Positions 43,881 through 51,746 of a stretch of DNA of 64,000 nt are shown in pieces. Below the pieces are notes generated by a model. That model worked only from the letters and a program-made list of their open reading frames with translations, searched no databases and was not told the DNA's origin. Source of the DNA: an uncultured Shimia sp. (GTDB lineage: Bacteria; Pseudomonadota; Alphaproteobacteria; Rhodobacterales; Rhodobacteraceae). Numbering within the stretch: the stretch's first letter is position 1; every line of letters starts with the position of its first letter. The translations under genes were made by a program, and so were the position numbers. The stretch is taken from positions 1 to 64,000 of the forward strand of contig CALCOY010000027.1 of assembly GCA_937897325.1 (NCBI GenBank), written 5' to 3'.

Positions 43881-45031
43881 CCTTTGACGGCTCCTGCAGT
43901 GAGGCCGCTGACGATCTGGCGCTGGAATACCATGACCAGCAAGAACAGCGGTGCTGTGATCGAAACAGCAGCTGCCACGGCTTCGACCTGATCGGTTGTC
44001 GTTGTTTCACGGTTGAAGTACCCCGCGATGGCCGGAACCATCGTCTGGTTCTGCGCATCAAGAAGCAGGGACGTTACAAGGAAATCATTATAGCCCAAAA
44101 GGAACGAGAACAGCCCGGTGGTGATCACGCCGGGCCACATAACCGGCATGATTACGCGGCGAAAGGCTTGAAAGTGCGAGCAGCCGTCGACCCGGGCCGC
44201 CTCGTCCAGTTCGGTTGGTATGTTCTGGAAGAAACTGCGCAGCATCCAGATCGTGAAAGGCTGATTGATCGCCACGAGCACGGCAATCACGGCCCACGGC
44301 TGGCCATAAAGCGTCGGAGATATCTCTCCGAAGATCGGACGCAGGATCTCCGCAGAATTGATGAACCAGGGCAGATAGCCGGCCACAAGCACTGAATGGG
44401 GTAGGGCGCGGAAGATCAGCGCTAGGATCAGAAGCCAGAAGGCCAAGTTGGATCCCGAACGTGCAAGGCCGTAGCCTGCCAGAGTGCCGACCGTTAACGA
44501 AACGGTGACGACGCCCGCTGTCACAATCATCGAGTTGATGAAGTTGCGGTAAAATGCATTCTCGGCCCAAACTGCAATGTAGTGTTCGGTGGTGAGGCCG
44601 ATCAGCGGGACGCCCAGTGGCCCAGCGATACCGTTGATCGCCCCCAGCAGGACAGGCAGGATACCGACAAAGGCCAAAACAAAAGCAAGCGCATAGACTG
44701 CTGCGCCAACCAGCCAGCCCAGGACGATCCATGCGGGTGGCGTCCACTTTGCGATCAGTTTCGGCAATGCGGAGAAAGCCCACCGCAGCGCAAAGATAAG
44801 TGCCGTTCCGCCCAGAACGATGTCTAGTGCCGAAAGCCCTTGGCCACTGGCCCGTGTCACCGGCCCAAAAATCACGTCCGCGGGGTTTGCGGCGAAGGCG
44901 TCGCGAGGCGACTTGAAGCTCATCACGGTGATCCAGAAGATCGGGAAGGCTGCAAGGAAGCACCAAAAGGCGAGGAAACCGCCCGATGCCACGCGCAGGG
45001 CCAAGGGCTGTGCCAACGCTTTGGATGACAT
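43877..45031 (-). CDS. ABC transporter permease, sugar type (MalG-like), with extra insert
   Basis: The 384-residue membrane protein has the MalG layout: a first membrane helix, then the core from about residue 150 with the EAA loop (LDEAARVDGCSHFQAFRRVIMPVMWPG). MalG-type proteins usually have about 280-300 residues. The excess is an insert of about 90 residues (about 60-145) with two more hydrophobic stretches (IVLGGTALIFALRWAFSAL and IVLGWLVGAAVYALAF). It overlaps the SnoaL gene by 4 bases and follows the other permease by 25 bp. With that permease it forms the import channel for the cluster's substrate. Confidence 0.88.
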   Translation of the reverse strand: MSSKALAQPLALRVASGGFLAFWCFLAAFPIFWITVMSFKSPRDAFAANPADVIFGPVTRASGQGLSALDIVLGGTALIFALRWAFSALPKLIAKWTPPAWIVLGWLVGAAVYALAFVLAFVGILPVLLGAINGIAGPLGVPLIGLTTEHYIAVWAENAFYRNFINSMIVTAGVVTVSLTVGTLAGYGLARSGSNLAFWLLILALIFRALPHSVLVAGYLPWFINSAEILRPIFGEISPTLYGQPWAVIAVLVAINQPFTIWMLRSFFQNIPTELDEAARVDGCSHFQAFRRVIMPVMWPGVITTGLFSFLLGYNDFLVTSLLLDAQNQTMVPAIAGYFNRETTTTDQVEAVAAAVSITAPLFLLVMVFQRQIVSGLTAGAVKG

Positions 45032-45056
45032 TATGCGACCTCCTTACGACAGGGCA

Positions 45057-46082
45057 TCAGGTTGTTCCCTTGTGGTCGCGCCATGTGCGGCGCAGTGGCA
45101 AGATCAGCAGAACAACAATCCCGATCATCGTCAGCATGGCAGAGGCAGAGGCGCGGCTGATTGCGCGGTTCCCTGCATCGTCGGGCGTGAGGAAATCGTA
45201 GGTCAGCCATTGAAGTGAAATGACATGCGCCTGGCTGCGGAAACCGACGATGACCTCGAAAGCGCGATACGTGTCCATCAGGTGGATAAGCGCTATGAAG
45301 ATGATCAGCGGCATCAGATGCGGAATGATAACGTGCCGTAGCCGCTCCCAGCGGTTTGCCCCATCAATCACGGCGGATTCCAGCGTGTCCATGTTCACGG
45401 TCTGAAGTCCCGCGTAGAATATGACGAAAGCGAACGGAGCGACGTGCCAGACCTGATAGACATACATCAGAAGCTCGATCGTCCATGCCTGGGCGAACAT
45501 CGCGATGTCGTTACCTGTCCAACGTTCGATCAATGACGTGATGATGCCATCGCCAACAAACAGCCAGTAAATCGCCAGAGAGCCTATGACCGGCGTGATG
45601 ATGAAGGGCAAAAGCGATATGAAGATCACCGGCCCGCGTAAAGACCGCACGGCATTGTTGACGGCGAGCGCGATGGCAAGGCCTACTCCGATGACCATTG
45701 GCAAAGTCAACAGCGTAAAAACCAGTGTGAAACGTAGGGCTTTCCAGAAATCAATCTGCAGAATGTTCCCCCACTGGCCGGTACTGATCGCATCCCAGAC
45801 CCGCGGCATTTGAAGCAGGTTGCGGTAGCTTTGAAGGCCAACCCAAGTGGTCGTCGTCTGCGTCTTCCCGGTTTCCTCGTCAATCAGGGGAACGGTCTTT
45901 GTTTCCGTTATACAAGTCTGGGTCAGAAAGCCCGGAGTGCAGGTTTCCACCTCGATCTGTTGCATCACGGGCTGCGTGACCTGAAAGCTCTGCATAAGAA
46001 CGGAGACAAGGGGCGCCGCTATAAAAAGCAGCATCATGAAGACGGAGGGGCCGACAAAAGCGACCAATGTGCGAAACTTCAT
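45057..46082 (-). CDS. ABC transporter permease, sugar type (MalF/UgpA-like)
   Basis: The 341-residue membrane protein has six or more hydrophobic segments and the EAA loop ESAVIDGANRWERLRHVIIPHLMP. Between the first two helices lies an enlarged periplasmic loop with two cysteines (ETCTPGFLTQTCITETK), which may form a disulfide. It pairs with the MalG-like permease downstream. The preceding solute-binding protein gene ends 131 bp upstream, with a stem-loop in between. Confidence 0.88.
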   Translation of the reverse strand: MKFRTLVAFVGPSVFMMLLFIAAPLVSVLMQSFQVTQPVMQQIEVETCTPGFLTQTCITETKTVPLIDEETGKTQTTTTWVGLQSYRNLLQMPRVWDAISTGQWGNILQIDFWKALRFTLVFTLLTLPMVIGVGLAIALAVNNAVRSLRGPVIFISLLPFIITPVIGSLAIYWLFVGDGIITSLIERWTGNDIAMFAQAWTIELLMYVYQVWHVAPFAFVIFYAGLQTVNMDTLESAVIDGANRWERLRHVIIPHLMPLIIFIALIHLMDTYRAFEVIVGFRSQAHVISLQWLTYDFLTPDDAGNRAISRASASAMLTMIGIVVLLILPLRRTWRDHKGTT

Positions 46083-46185
46083 TGCGTCCCCCTACTGCTG
46101 ATTGGATCGGGGGGCTGATGGTCTGACCAAATGCCGTTGGCGATGTGACCTTTCATGACAGCCCCAATGCGATGTTTGGTTTGGC

Positions 46186-46207
46186 CGGGCCCATCGAGAT
46201 GAGCCCG
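46186..46207 (-). other. stem-loop between the solute-binding protein and permease genes
   Basis: Arms CGGGCCCATC (46186-46195) and GATGAGCCCG (46198-46207) pair at 9 of 10 positions around a very short loop, starting 7 bases past the solute-binding protein stop. There is no T-run on the minus strand. An intercistronic stabiliser or partial terminator that lowers permease expression is the likely role. Confidence 0.55.
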
Positions 46208-46213
46208 ATTGCT

Positions 46214-47434
46214 TTATGGCAGGATGCCTGCTTCTTTGGCTGCCGTTGTGTAGGCGTCGGTCACCGCGGCCAGTGTTGCCTCCGCACTGCGTTCACCTGT
46301 AAAGAAAGCTGGTAGTTCGTTGCCCACAGCCGTGTGCAGCAAACCCATTTGAGTGGTCGATGGGTAGGCCGGGGGCGCAGGCGTCGCAGTGGCTGTCGCA
46401 ACGACACCCGCGGCAAGATCTGTCGGTTTGTATCCTGCGATCAACCAGATGGCCTCATCGTTGTTTTCGGTCACCATGTCGCTGTCGAGTCCTTCCATCA
46501 CTACACGAAAGGCCGCGTCTGCGGCATCATCCCCGATGTTGCTGGCGATCACGATACCATCCCACCACATGGTCGTTGCAGGCGCACCGCCTTCCATCGC
46601 TGTCGGGGCCGCAGCCATTTTGACCTTACCGACCACCTGGCTTTCAGCCACGTCATCCATAGCGGCAGCACGGCTGGACCACAGGTTCGCCATCGCGATC
46701 TTGCCTTGCTGGAACTGCTGCTGAACATAGGTGGAGTCCGAGACAAGGTATTCGGGATCCATATATTCTGTCAGCGCTTTCATCATCTCAAGCGCTTTGA
46801 CACCCGCCTCGGAATTCACGGTTGTTGTGTTGTCTGCGTTAAAGAACTGGCCGCCATAGCCTGCAAACATGTTGTTGAAGTCCTGCGCTATGTTCCAGCC
46901 GGACTTCATGGTCGCCCCGACTGGGTAGTCCACGACGCCGGCATCTTTGATCGCCTTTGCGGCGGCGAGAACGTCATCGTAGGTTGTTGGCACATCAAGA
47001 CCCAGATCGCTCAGGATATCGTCGCGGTACATCAGATGTTGCGTATTCACCATCATCGCAACGGCCATGGTCTTGCCGTCGACCTTGATCAATTGGTTGG
47101 GTGCCAGGTTTTGCCCGTACTTTTCAACCAGGTCGTCCAATGGCCGTATTGTGCCCGCGTTTAAAAGCGGGGTGATCGTACCGTTTGAGACGCCGCCAAT
47201 TTGATAAAGCGACGGGTTTGCATCGAAGGCCGCTGGCTGCTTCTTCCGGAATTCCTGATCAAGTTCAGCCGAGAAGTTGCCGCACTCCGACATGGCGTCC
47301 GTCACGGCCTTCCATGCTTCAAATCCGGCGCTGAGCGATTTGACCGGTACGTCATTCTCAAAAGCGCAATCCGCAAAGACCGCTGATCCTATCAGCGAAA
47401 TTGCACCGCCGAGGGCCAATTGTTTCAAAGCCAT
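46214..47434 (-). CDS. ABC transporter solute-binding protein, sugar type
   Basis: The 406-residue protein has a signal peptide (MALKQLALGGAISLIGSAVFA, cut near DCAFE) and belongs to the MalE-like family 1 binding proteins, with MMVNTQHLMYRDDILSDLGLD and QFQQGKIAMANLWSSRAAAM. It captures the cluster's substrate in the periplasm. ATG 47434 has AGGGAG upstream; the frame extension to 47440 uses a TTG. It follows the ATPase gene with a 3-base offset and precedes the permeases. A Pro/Ala/Thr-rich stretch (ATATATPAPPAYPSTTQ) near the C-terminus is an odd feature. Confidence 0.9.
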   Translation of the reverse strand: MALKQLALGGAISLIGSAVFADCAFENDVPVKSLSAGFEAWKAVTDAMSECGNFSAELDQEFRKKQPAAFDANPSLYQIGGVSNGTITPLLNAGTIRPLDDLVEKYGQNLAPNQLIKVDGKTMAVAMMVNTQHLMYRDDILSDLGLDVPTTYDDVLAAAKAIKDAGVVDYPVGATMKSGWNIAQDFNNMFAGYGGQFFNADNTTTVNSEAGVKALEMMKALTEYMDPEYLVSDSTYVQQQFQQGKIAMANLWSSRAAAMDDVAESQVVGKVKMAAAPTAMEGGAPATTMWWDGIVIASNIGDDAADAAFRVVMEGLDSDMVTENNDEAIWLIAGYKPTDLAAGVVATATATPAPPAYPSTTQMGLLHTAVGNELPAFFTGERSAEATLAAVTDAYTTAAKEAGILP

Positions 47435-47436
47435 TT

Positions 47437-48525
47437 TCAAACTCCCTGTTTTTCATACTGGGGATTTGCCCCTTGTTTACTTTGCAACCTTGCGCCCGTT
47501 TCGGCATCGAAAAGGTGGCAAATATCGGTCGGGACGGAAAAGGCGACCTGTTCGCCGATCTCGGCCCGGTAATCCTTGGGGGCCTTGACCGATACAAGCT
47601 GTCCGCCCGCCCGCACGGTTAGCATTGTCGCGTCGCCCAGAAGCTCGATCGTGTATATGGGCGCGCTGATCGCGCCGCTGCCTTGGGCAAGGCCCGCATC
47701 TTCGGCCCGGAAACCCAGTGTGACTGGCCCCTCAGTGCCTTCCAATCCGCCGATTTCGACGTTGTCGCCACGGAAAGTACCTGCCTCAAGCCTGCCCTCC
47801 ATAAGGTTCATGGCGGGGCTACCGATAAAGCTGGCCACAAAGGTGTTGGCTGGATTGTCATAGATGTCGGTGGGTGTGCCGACCTGCTGCACCTTGCCCT
47901 GTTTCATGACAACAACGCGATCCGCCAACGTCATGGCCTCGATCTGATCATGCGTTACGTAGACAGTTGTGACCTTCAACTCGTGCGACAGGTTCTTGAT
48001 CTGTGCGCGCGTCGACACGCGCAGCTTCGCGTCGAGGTTCGACAGCGGTTCGTCCATCAGGAACACATTCGGCTCTCGCACGATGGCGCGTGCAAGGGCC
48101 ACACGCTGTCGCTGACCGCCTGACAATTCCGCTGGTTTACGATGCAGAAAATCGTCCAACTCGACCATTGCCGAAGCGCGGCGTACCTTTTCATCGTGGC
48201 TTGATGGCTCAACCTTACGGACTTTCAAAGGGAAGCGGATGTTCTCGTATACATTCAGATGCGGATAGAGACCGTAAGACTGGAAAACCATCGCGACATC
48301 CCGATCTTTTGGATCGAGATCATTGACGACCCTCCCGTCGATGACAATTTCGCCCTCGGTCACATCCTCAAGCCCGGCGATCATCCGCATCGTCGTTGTT
48401 TTACCGCAGCCGGATGGGCCCAGAAGAACAAGGAATTCCTCATCCGCGATAGTCAGATCGAAGTTATCGACCCCAACAAAGCCGCCCCAGCGTTTGCTGA
48501 GATTGCGCAATTGGATTTCGGCCAT
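47437..48525 (-). CDS. ABC transporter ATP-binding protein, sugar type (UgpC/MalK)
   Basis: The 362-residue ATPase has Walker A GPSGCGKTT (residues 36-44), the Q-loop in MVFQSYGLYPH, signature LSGGQRQRVALARA, Walker B VFLMDEPLSNLD and a C-terminal TOBE regulatory domain (about 240-355). It energises the sugar-type importer. It is the first gene of the long operon, 66 bp from the palindromic operator. ATG 48525 follows a G-run; a GTG at 48531 is an alternative. An ATPase as first gene, before the binding protein, is not the most common order. Confidence 0.92.
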   Translation of the reverse strand: MAEIQLRNLSKRWGGFVGVDNFDLTIADEEFLVLLGPSGCGKTTTMRMIAGLEDVTEGEIVIDGRVVNDLDPKDRDVAMVFQSYGLYPHLNVYENIRFPLKVRKVEPSSHDEKVRRASAMVELDDFLHRKPAELSGGQRQRVALARAIVREPNVFLMDEPLSNLDAKLRVSTRAQIKNLSHELKVTTVYVTHDQIEAMTLADRVVVMKQGKVQQVGTPTDIYDNPANTFVASFIGSPAMNLMEGRLEAGTFRGDNVEIGGLEGTEGPVTLGFRAEDAGLAQGSGAISAPIYTIELLGDATMLTVRAGGQLVSVKAPKDYRAEIGEQVAFSVPTDICHLFDAETGARLQSKQGANPQYEKQGV

Positions 48526-48590
48526 CTGCACCCCCCGGCTGCCATGAATAACAGGCTAGACACTGGCTTGCAGCCTTGGCAACACTTTTA

Positions 48591-48606
48591 TTGCACACGT
48601 GTGCAA
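48591..48606. promoter_or_regulatory. LacI-type operator in the divergent promoter
   Basis: TTGCACACGTGTGCAA is a perfect 16-bp palindrome with a central CG, the classic form of LacI-family operators. It lies between the divergent ABC/SnoaL operon (first ATG 48525) and the SnoaL-like gene at 48626, 20 bp upstream of the latter start. Binding there by the LacI protein at 40465-41496 would control both units. Confidence 0.82.
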
Positions 48607-48625
48607 AATTATTCTGGAGAACGAT

Positions 48626-49612
48626 GTGGCGTCTAAGTTTTTACCTTATTATCAATCGCTCAACAACCTTGCGACCGCGCCGAACGGCGACGCGCTGACC
48701 AGCATCGCTGCCGCCGCCCTGTCATCCGATTGCGTATTTGATGTTTCTCATCCTGTCGGCCGATTGGAAGGCCGGGCTGCTGTCCTGTCCGGCTTCTTTC
48801 AGCCCTTGCAAAAAGCCCTGCATCATATGCGCCGGAGGGATGAGATTTTTGTTGGTGGCCCCAATCGAAGAGACGTTGGCGGCACATGGATCGCGGCCGT
48901 GGCGCATTACTTGGGCAACTTTAATGATACGCTTTTCGGCATCCGGCCGTCTGAAAAACTGGCGTTCTTAAGATCCGGCGAGTTTTATCGGGTCGAGGGC
49001 GACCGCATCATCGAAGCGCGGATCATTCTGGATCTCCCGGATCTCATGCGTCAGGCGGGACGCGATCCCCTTGGCGACATGCTGGGCACGGAAATGCTGT
49101 TTCCGGGACCTGCCACACATGATGGCGTGTTGCCGATGGGGGAAAACGGTAACACCAGCCTTGATCTGGTCGAGGCAATGCTCGCCGATCTACATCTTTT
49201 CGACCCTTCGACGAATGCCTCCAAAGGACAGACCGGTGTGGACGGATACTGGTCGGATGACATGCTGTGGTACGGCCCAGGCGGGATCGGATCGAACTAT
49301 CGCTGGGAGGGTTTTGTTAAGGATCACCGCGCGCCATTCCTCGCCGCCTTCCCGGATCGCAAAGGTGGCAATCATTATTGCCGGATAGGGCAAGGCGATT
49401 ATGCTGCAGTGTCGGGCTGGCCTTCAATGACCATGACCCATCAGGGTGACTATCTAGGAGTGAAGGCGGATGGGCGTCCGCTGACCCTGCGCGTCATGGA
49501 CTTCTATCGGTGCGCAGGCGGGAAGATCGCCGAAAACTGGGTGCTGCTGGACTACATGGATCTAATGACGCAGATGGATGTTGACCTGATCGCGCTCTCG
49601 AACGCCATGTGA
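48626..49612 (+). CDS. tandem SnoaL/NTF2-like protein, divergent copy
   Basis: The 328-residue protein is a paralogue of the one at 42252-43298. The N-terminal domain (about 1-150) holds FDVSHPVGRLEGRAAVLSGF and ARIILDLPDLMRQAGRDPLG; the C-terminal one (about 185-325) holds LWYGPGGIGS and NWVLLDYMDLMTQMDVD. The start is inferred as the GTG at 48626 with GGAG 6 bases upstream; the open frame extends to a GTG at 48599 inside the operator, which is unlikely. It is the only gene transcribed to the right under the palindrome, and it ends 4 bp from the convergent LysR gene. Confidence 0.82.
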   Translation: MASKFLPYYQSLNNLATAPNGDALTSIAAAALSSDCVFDVSHPVGRLEGRAAVLSGFFQPLQKALHHMRRRDEIFVGGPNRRDVGGTWIAAVAHYLGNFNDTLFGIRPSEKLAFLRSGEFYRVEGDRIIEARIILDLPDLMRQAGRDPLGDMLGTEMLFPGPATHDGVLPMGENGNTSLDLVEAMLADLHLFDPSTNASKGQTGVDGYWSDDMLWYGPGGIGSNYRWEGFVKDHRAPFLAAFPDRKGGNHYCRIGQGDYAAVSGWPSMTMTHQGDYLGVKADGRPLTLRVMDFYRCAGGKIAENWVLLDYMDLMTQMDVDLIALSNAM

Positions 49613-49616
49613 TCCG

Positions 49617-50525
49617 TCAGGCCTTGCTGGAGTAGGGCGTCTTGAGTGTGTGCAACCGAAGATGCCGGACAAAGGCCCGCGCAATGGCCGGTATCGGGCG
49701 GTGTTCCGGCATCACGAAGTAACTGCGATATTCGATGGGTGAGGCAAAGGGGCGGAACACCAGATCGTCTGATCGATACTGAAGCACGGGGAAGGGATTG
49801 ACGATTGTCATGCCCAATCCCTCTTTCGCAAGATCAACTGCGGCGAACGACGTGGACACCTCTGCCACAATGTGGGGCACGCTTCGCGCTTTTGTCAGCA
49901 CCTTGTCTAGCTGCGCCCGCCTTGCGTGGCGATGGGTGAGGGCAATAAAGGAGTGTTCGTGGAGATCTTCCGGTGTGATCGTGTTATTCGCGCTCAGCGG
50001 ATTATCCGGTGTCATTGCACAGACGGCCTTCGACACCTGGTAGGGGCTCAGCTTCACGCCTTCGCGGGAAAGCTCGACGCCGATCAGGCCGAGATCGAAG
50101 CGTGCTTCTTGAAGGCCTCGGACGACGTCTTCGGAGGATGAAACCTCGAGGCTTACGAAAAAGCGTGGGTTGGCTTTCAGGAAGGTCGCAATGTGATGAA
50201 CGAGAAAGCGATGCGCGTAGGTGGGTGGTGCGATCAGGCGCAGCGTCTCCTGTGCGGGTTCGGGGGGTCCATCGATGCGGTCCAGCGCTTCGAAGAGCGG
50301 ATCCAGGCGTCGGTTCAGAAGCGTTGCCTCGAATGTTGGGCGCAGGCGTCCGCCATCGCGTTCAAACAGCGTCTGGCCGATGCGCGCCTCCAAACTACCG
50401 ATAGACCGACTGACCGCAGATTGCGAGAGCCCCAGGCGGACCGCCGCTTTGGCGGTGGTCCCGCTTTCCATTAACGCTCGAAGTGCGCGGTATTCCGGCA
50501 AACTGTGCCAGGCCTTTGCGACCAT
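49617..50525 (-). CDS. LysR-family regulator of the dipeptidase/peptide transport locus
   Basis: The 302-residue protein has an N-terminal LysR helix-turn-helix (LRALMESGTTAKAAVRLGLSQ, then SAVSRSIGSLEARIG) and the effector domain (from about residue 88, RLIAPPTYAHRFLVHH). ATG 50525 is preceded by AGGGA; the frame to 50540 requires a TTG. It is divergent from the M19 dipeptidase across a region with an 18-bp inverted repeat and a consensus -10 box. Control of the dipeptidase and transporter genes is inferred. The peptide or amino-acid effector is unknown. Confidence 0.88.
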   Translation of the reverse strand: MVAKAWHSLPEYRALRALMESGTTAKAAVRLGLSQSAVSRSIGSLEARIGQTLFERDGGRLRPTFEATLLNRRLDPLFEALDRIDGPPEPAQETLRLIAPPTYAHRFLVHHIATFLKANPRFFVSLEVSSSEDVVRGLQEARFDLGLIGVELSREGVKLSPYQVSKAVCAMTPDNPLSANNTITPEDLHEHSFIALTHRHARRAQLDKVLTKARSVPHIVAEVSTSFAAVDLAKEGLGMTIVNPFPVLQYRSDDLVFRPFASPIEYRSYFVMPEHRPIPAIARAFVRHLRLHTLKTPYSSKA

Positions 50526-50541
50526 ATCATCCCTGCGCAAA

Positions 50542-50565
50542 CATCATTCTTCTATGATGTATAAT
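50542..50565 (+). promoter_or_regulatory. LysR-type site and -10 box of the dipeptidase operon
   Basis: CATCAT-TCTTCT-ATGATG (50542-50559) is an 18-bp inverted repeat directly followed by a consensus TATAAT (50560-50565). A transcript would begin near 50572, which supports the downstream TTG at 50636 as start codon of the dipeptidase. The repeat overlaps the -35 zone, fitting control by the divergent LysR protein. Confidence 0.65.
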
Positions 50566-50635
50566 CGTTGAATTGTATCTCGCCCATGAGAATTTATTGC
50601 GTAGCCTGCCATTTAACACGTGGGGGTGGCACATT

Positions 50636-51697
50636 TTGAAAGATATATCTGAACCGCCGATCTTCGATGGGCACAACGATGTCCTCTCAACACTGTACCG
50701 CGCGGGCGGTTTGTCAGGATCTGAAACTTTCATTTCGGGTAGGGATGGCGCCATCGACGTCGCTCAAGCCAAAGCGGGCGGTTTTGCAGGTGGGTTTTTT
50801 GCGGTTTATGTATCATCACCCGTTGATTCCGACTTTGCCTACAAAGAGATGGAGAAACCCAGCTACGATCTGCCCTTGCCAGAGCCGATTGACTGGGAAG
50901 ATGCGTTTCCCGTTGCTATGGCGCAGGCCGCGATCCTGTTTGATCTGGAAAAGCGGGGCGGTCTGAAAGTCTGCCGAAGTGTTGCTGAAATCCGCCAGGC
51001 GATGGCCGCTGAAAAGATGGCGGCGATCTTTCACATCGAGGGCGCCGAGGCGATTGATGCGGATCTCAATACGCTCGAAGTGCTTTATCAGGCGGGCCTG
51101 CGGTCGCTTGGCCCGGTCTGGAGTCGTCCGACGATCTTTGGCCATGGCGTCCCCTTCCGCTATCCAGGCATACCCGACACTGGGGATGGATTGACCGATC
51201 ATGGGCTGCGCTTGGTGCAGCGCTGCGATGAACTTGGGATCATGATCGATTTGTCGCATATAAACGAGGCTGGTTTCTGGGATGTGGCGCGCCATTCGAC
51301 GAAGCCGCTGGTCGCCACCCATTCGAATGTGCATGCCATCTGCGCGCATACCCGCAACCTGACCGACAAGCAGCTTGCCGCAATTCGCGAAAGCGAGGGG
51401 ATGGTCGGCCTAAACTTTGCTGTGGCTTTTCTGCGCGATGATGGACGTATGATTGCAGATGTGCCGCTGAAACAACTTATGCGGCATCTCGATCACCTGA
51501 TCGAGCATCTGGGTGAGGACAAAGTAGGCTTTGGCTCGGATTATGACGGGGCGATCGTACCAAAGGATTTGACGTCATCTGCTGGCCTGCCCAAACTTCG
51601 GCAAGCCATGCTTCAGCACGGATATGATGACGCGCTGATTGCCAAGCTCTGTTTCAAGAACTGGTTGCGTGTTCTGGAGAAAACCTGGGGTTCCTGA
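50636..51697 (+). CDS. membrane dipeptidase family (peptidase M19)
   Basis: The 353-residue protein matches renal-type dipeptidases. The zinc ligands are visible as DGHNDVL (His and Asp near the N-terminus), HIEGAEAI (bridging Glu), DLSHINE and ATHSNVHAIC (His) and GFGSDYDGA (Asp). These enzymes cleave dipeptides, including those with D-residues. No signal peptide is seen, so it probably acts in the cytoplasm on imported dipeptides. The start is taken as a TTG at 50636, with GGGGGTGG upstream; no in-frame ATG precedes the conserved DGHND motif, and a TTG at 50573 is too close to the predicted transcript start. It leads the peptide transport operon. Confidence 0.85.
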   Translation: MKDISEPPIFDGHNDVLSTLYRAGGLSGSETFISGRDGAIDVAQAKAGGFAGGFFAVYVSSPVDSDFAYKEMEKPSYDLPLPEPIDWEDAFPVAMAQAAILFDLEKRGGLKVCRSVAEIRQAMAAEKMAAIFHIEGAEAIDADLNTLEVLYQAGLRSLGPVWSRPTIFGHGVPFRYPGIPDTGDGLTDHGLRLVQRCDELGIMIDLSHINEAGFWDVARHSTKPLVATHSNVHAICAHTRNLTDKQLAAIRESEGMVGLNFAVAFLRDDGRMIADVPLKQLMRHLDHLIEHLGEDKVGFGSDYDGAIVPKDLTSSAGLPKLRQAMLQHGYDDALIAKLCFKNWLRVLEKTWGS

Positions 51698-51746
51698 ACG
51701 CCGCCAGCAGCATTGGACAAAAACAAAACAGGAGAGGTTGTTGAAC

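Noticed and set aside
42255-43991. 578-codon plus-strand open frame
   Set aside because: It lies opposite two SnoaL-like genes whose products have clear family motifs. The frame is an antisense shadow caused by GC-rich codon use, and its protein has no recognisable domain.
46334-47164. 276-codon plus-strand frame
   Set aside because: It is antisense to the sugar-type solute-binding protein, with His/Arg-rich composition typical of shadows.
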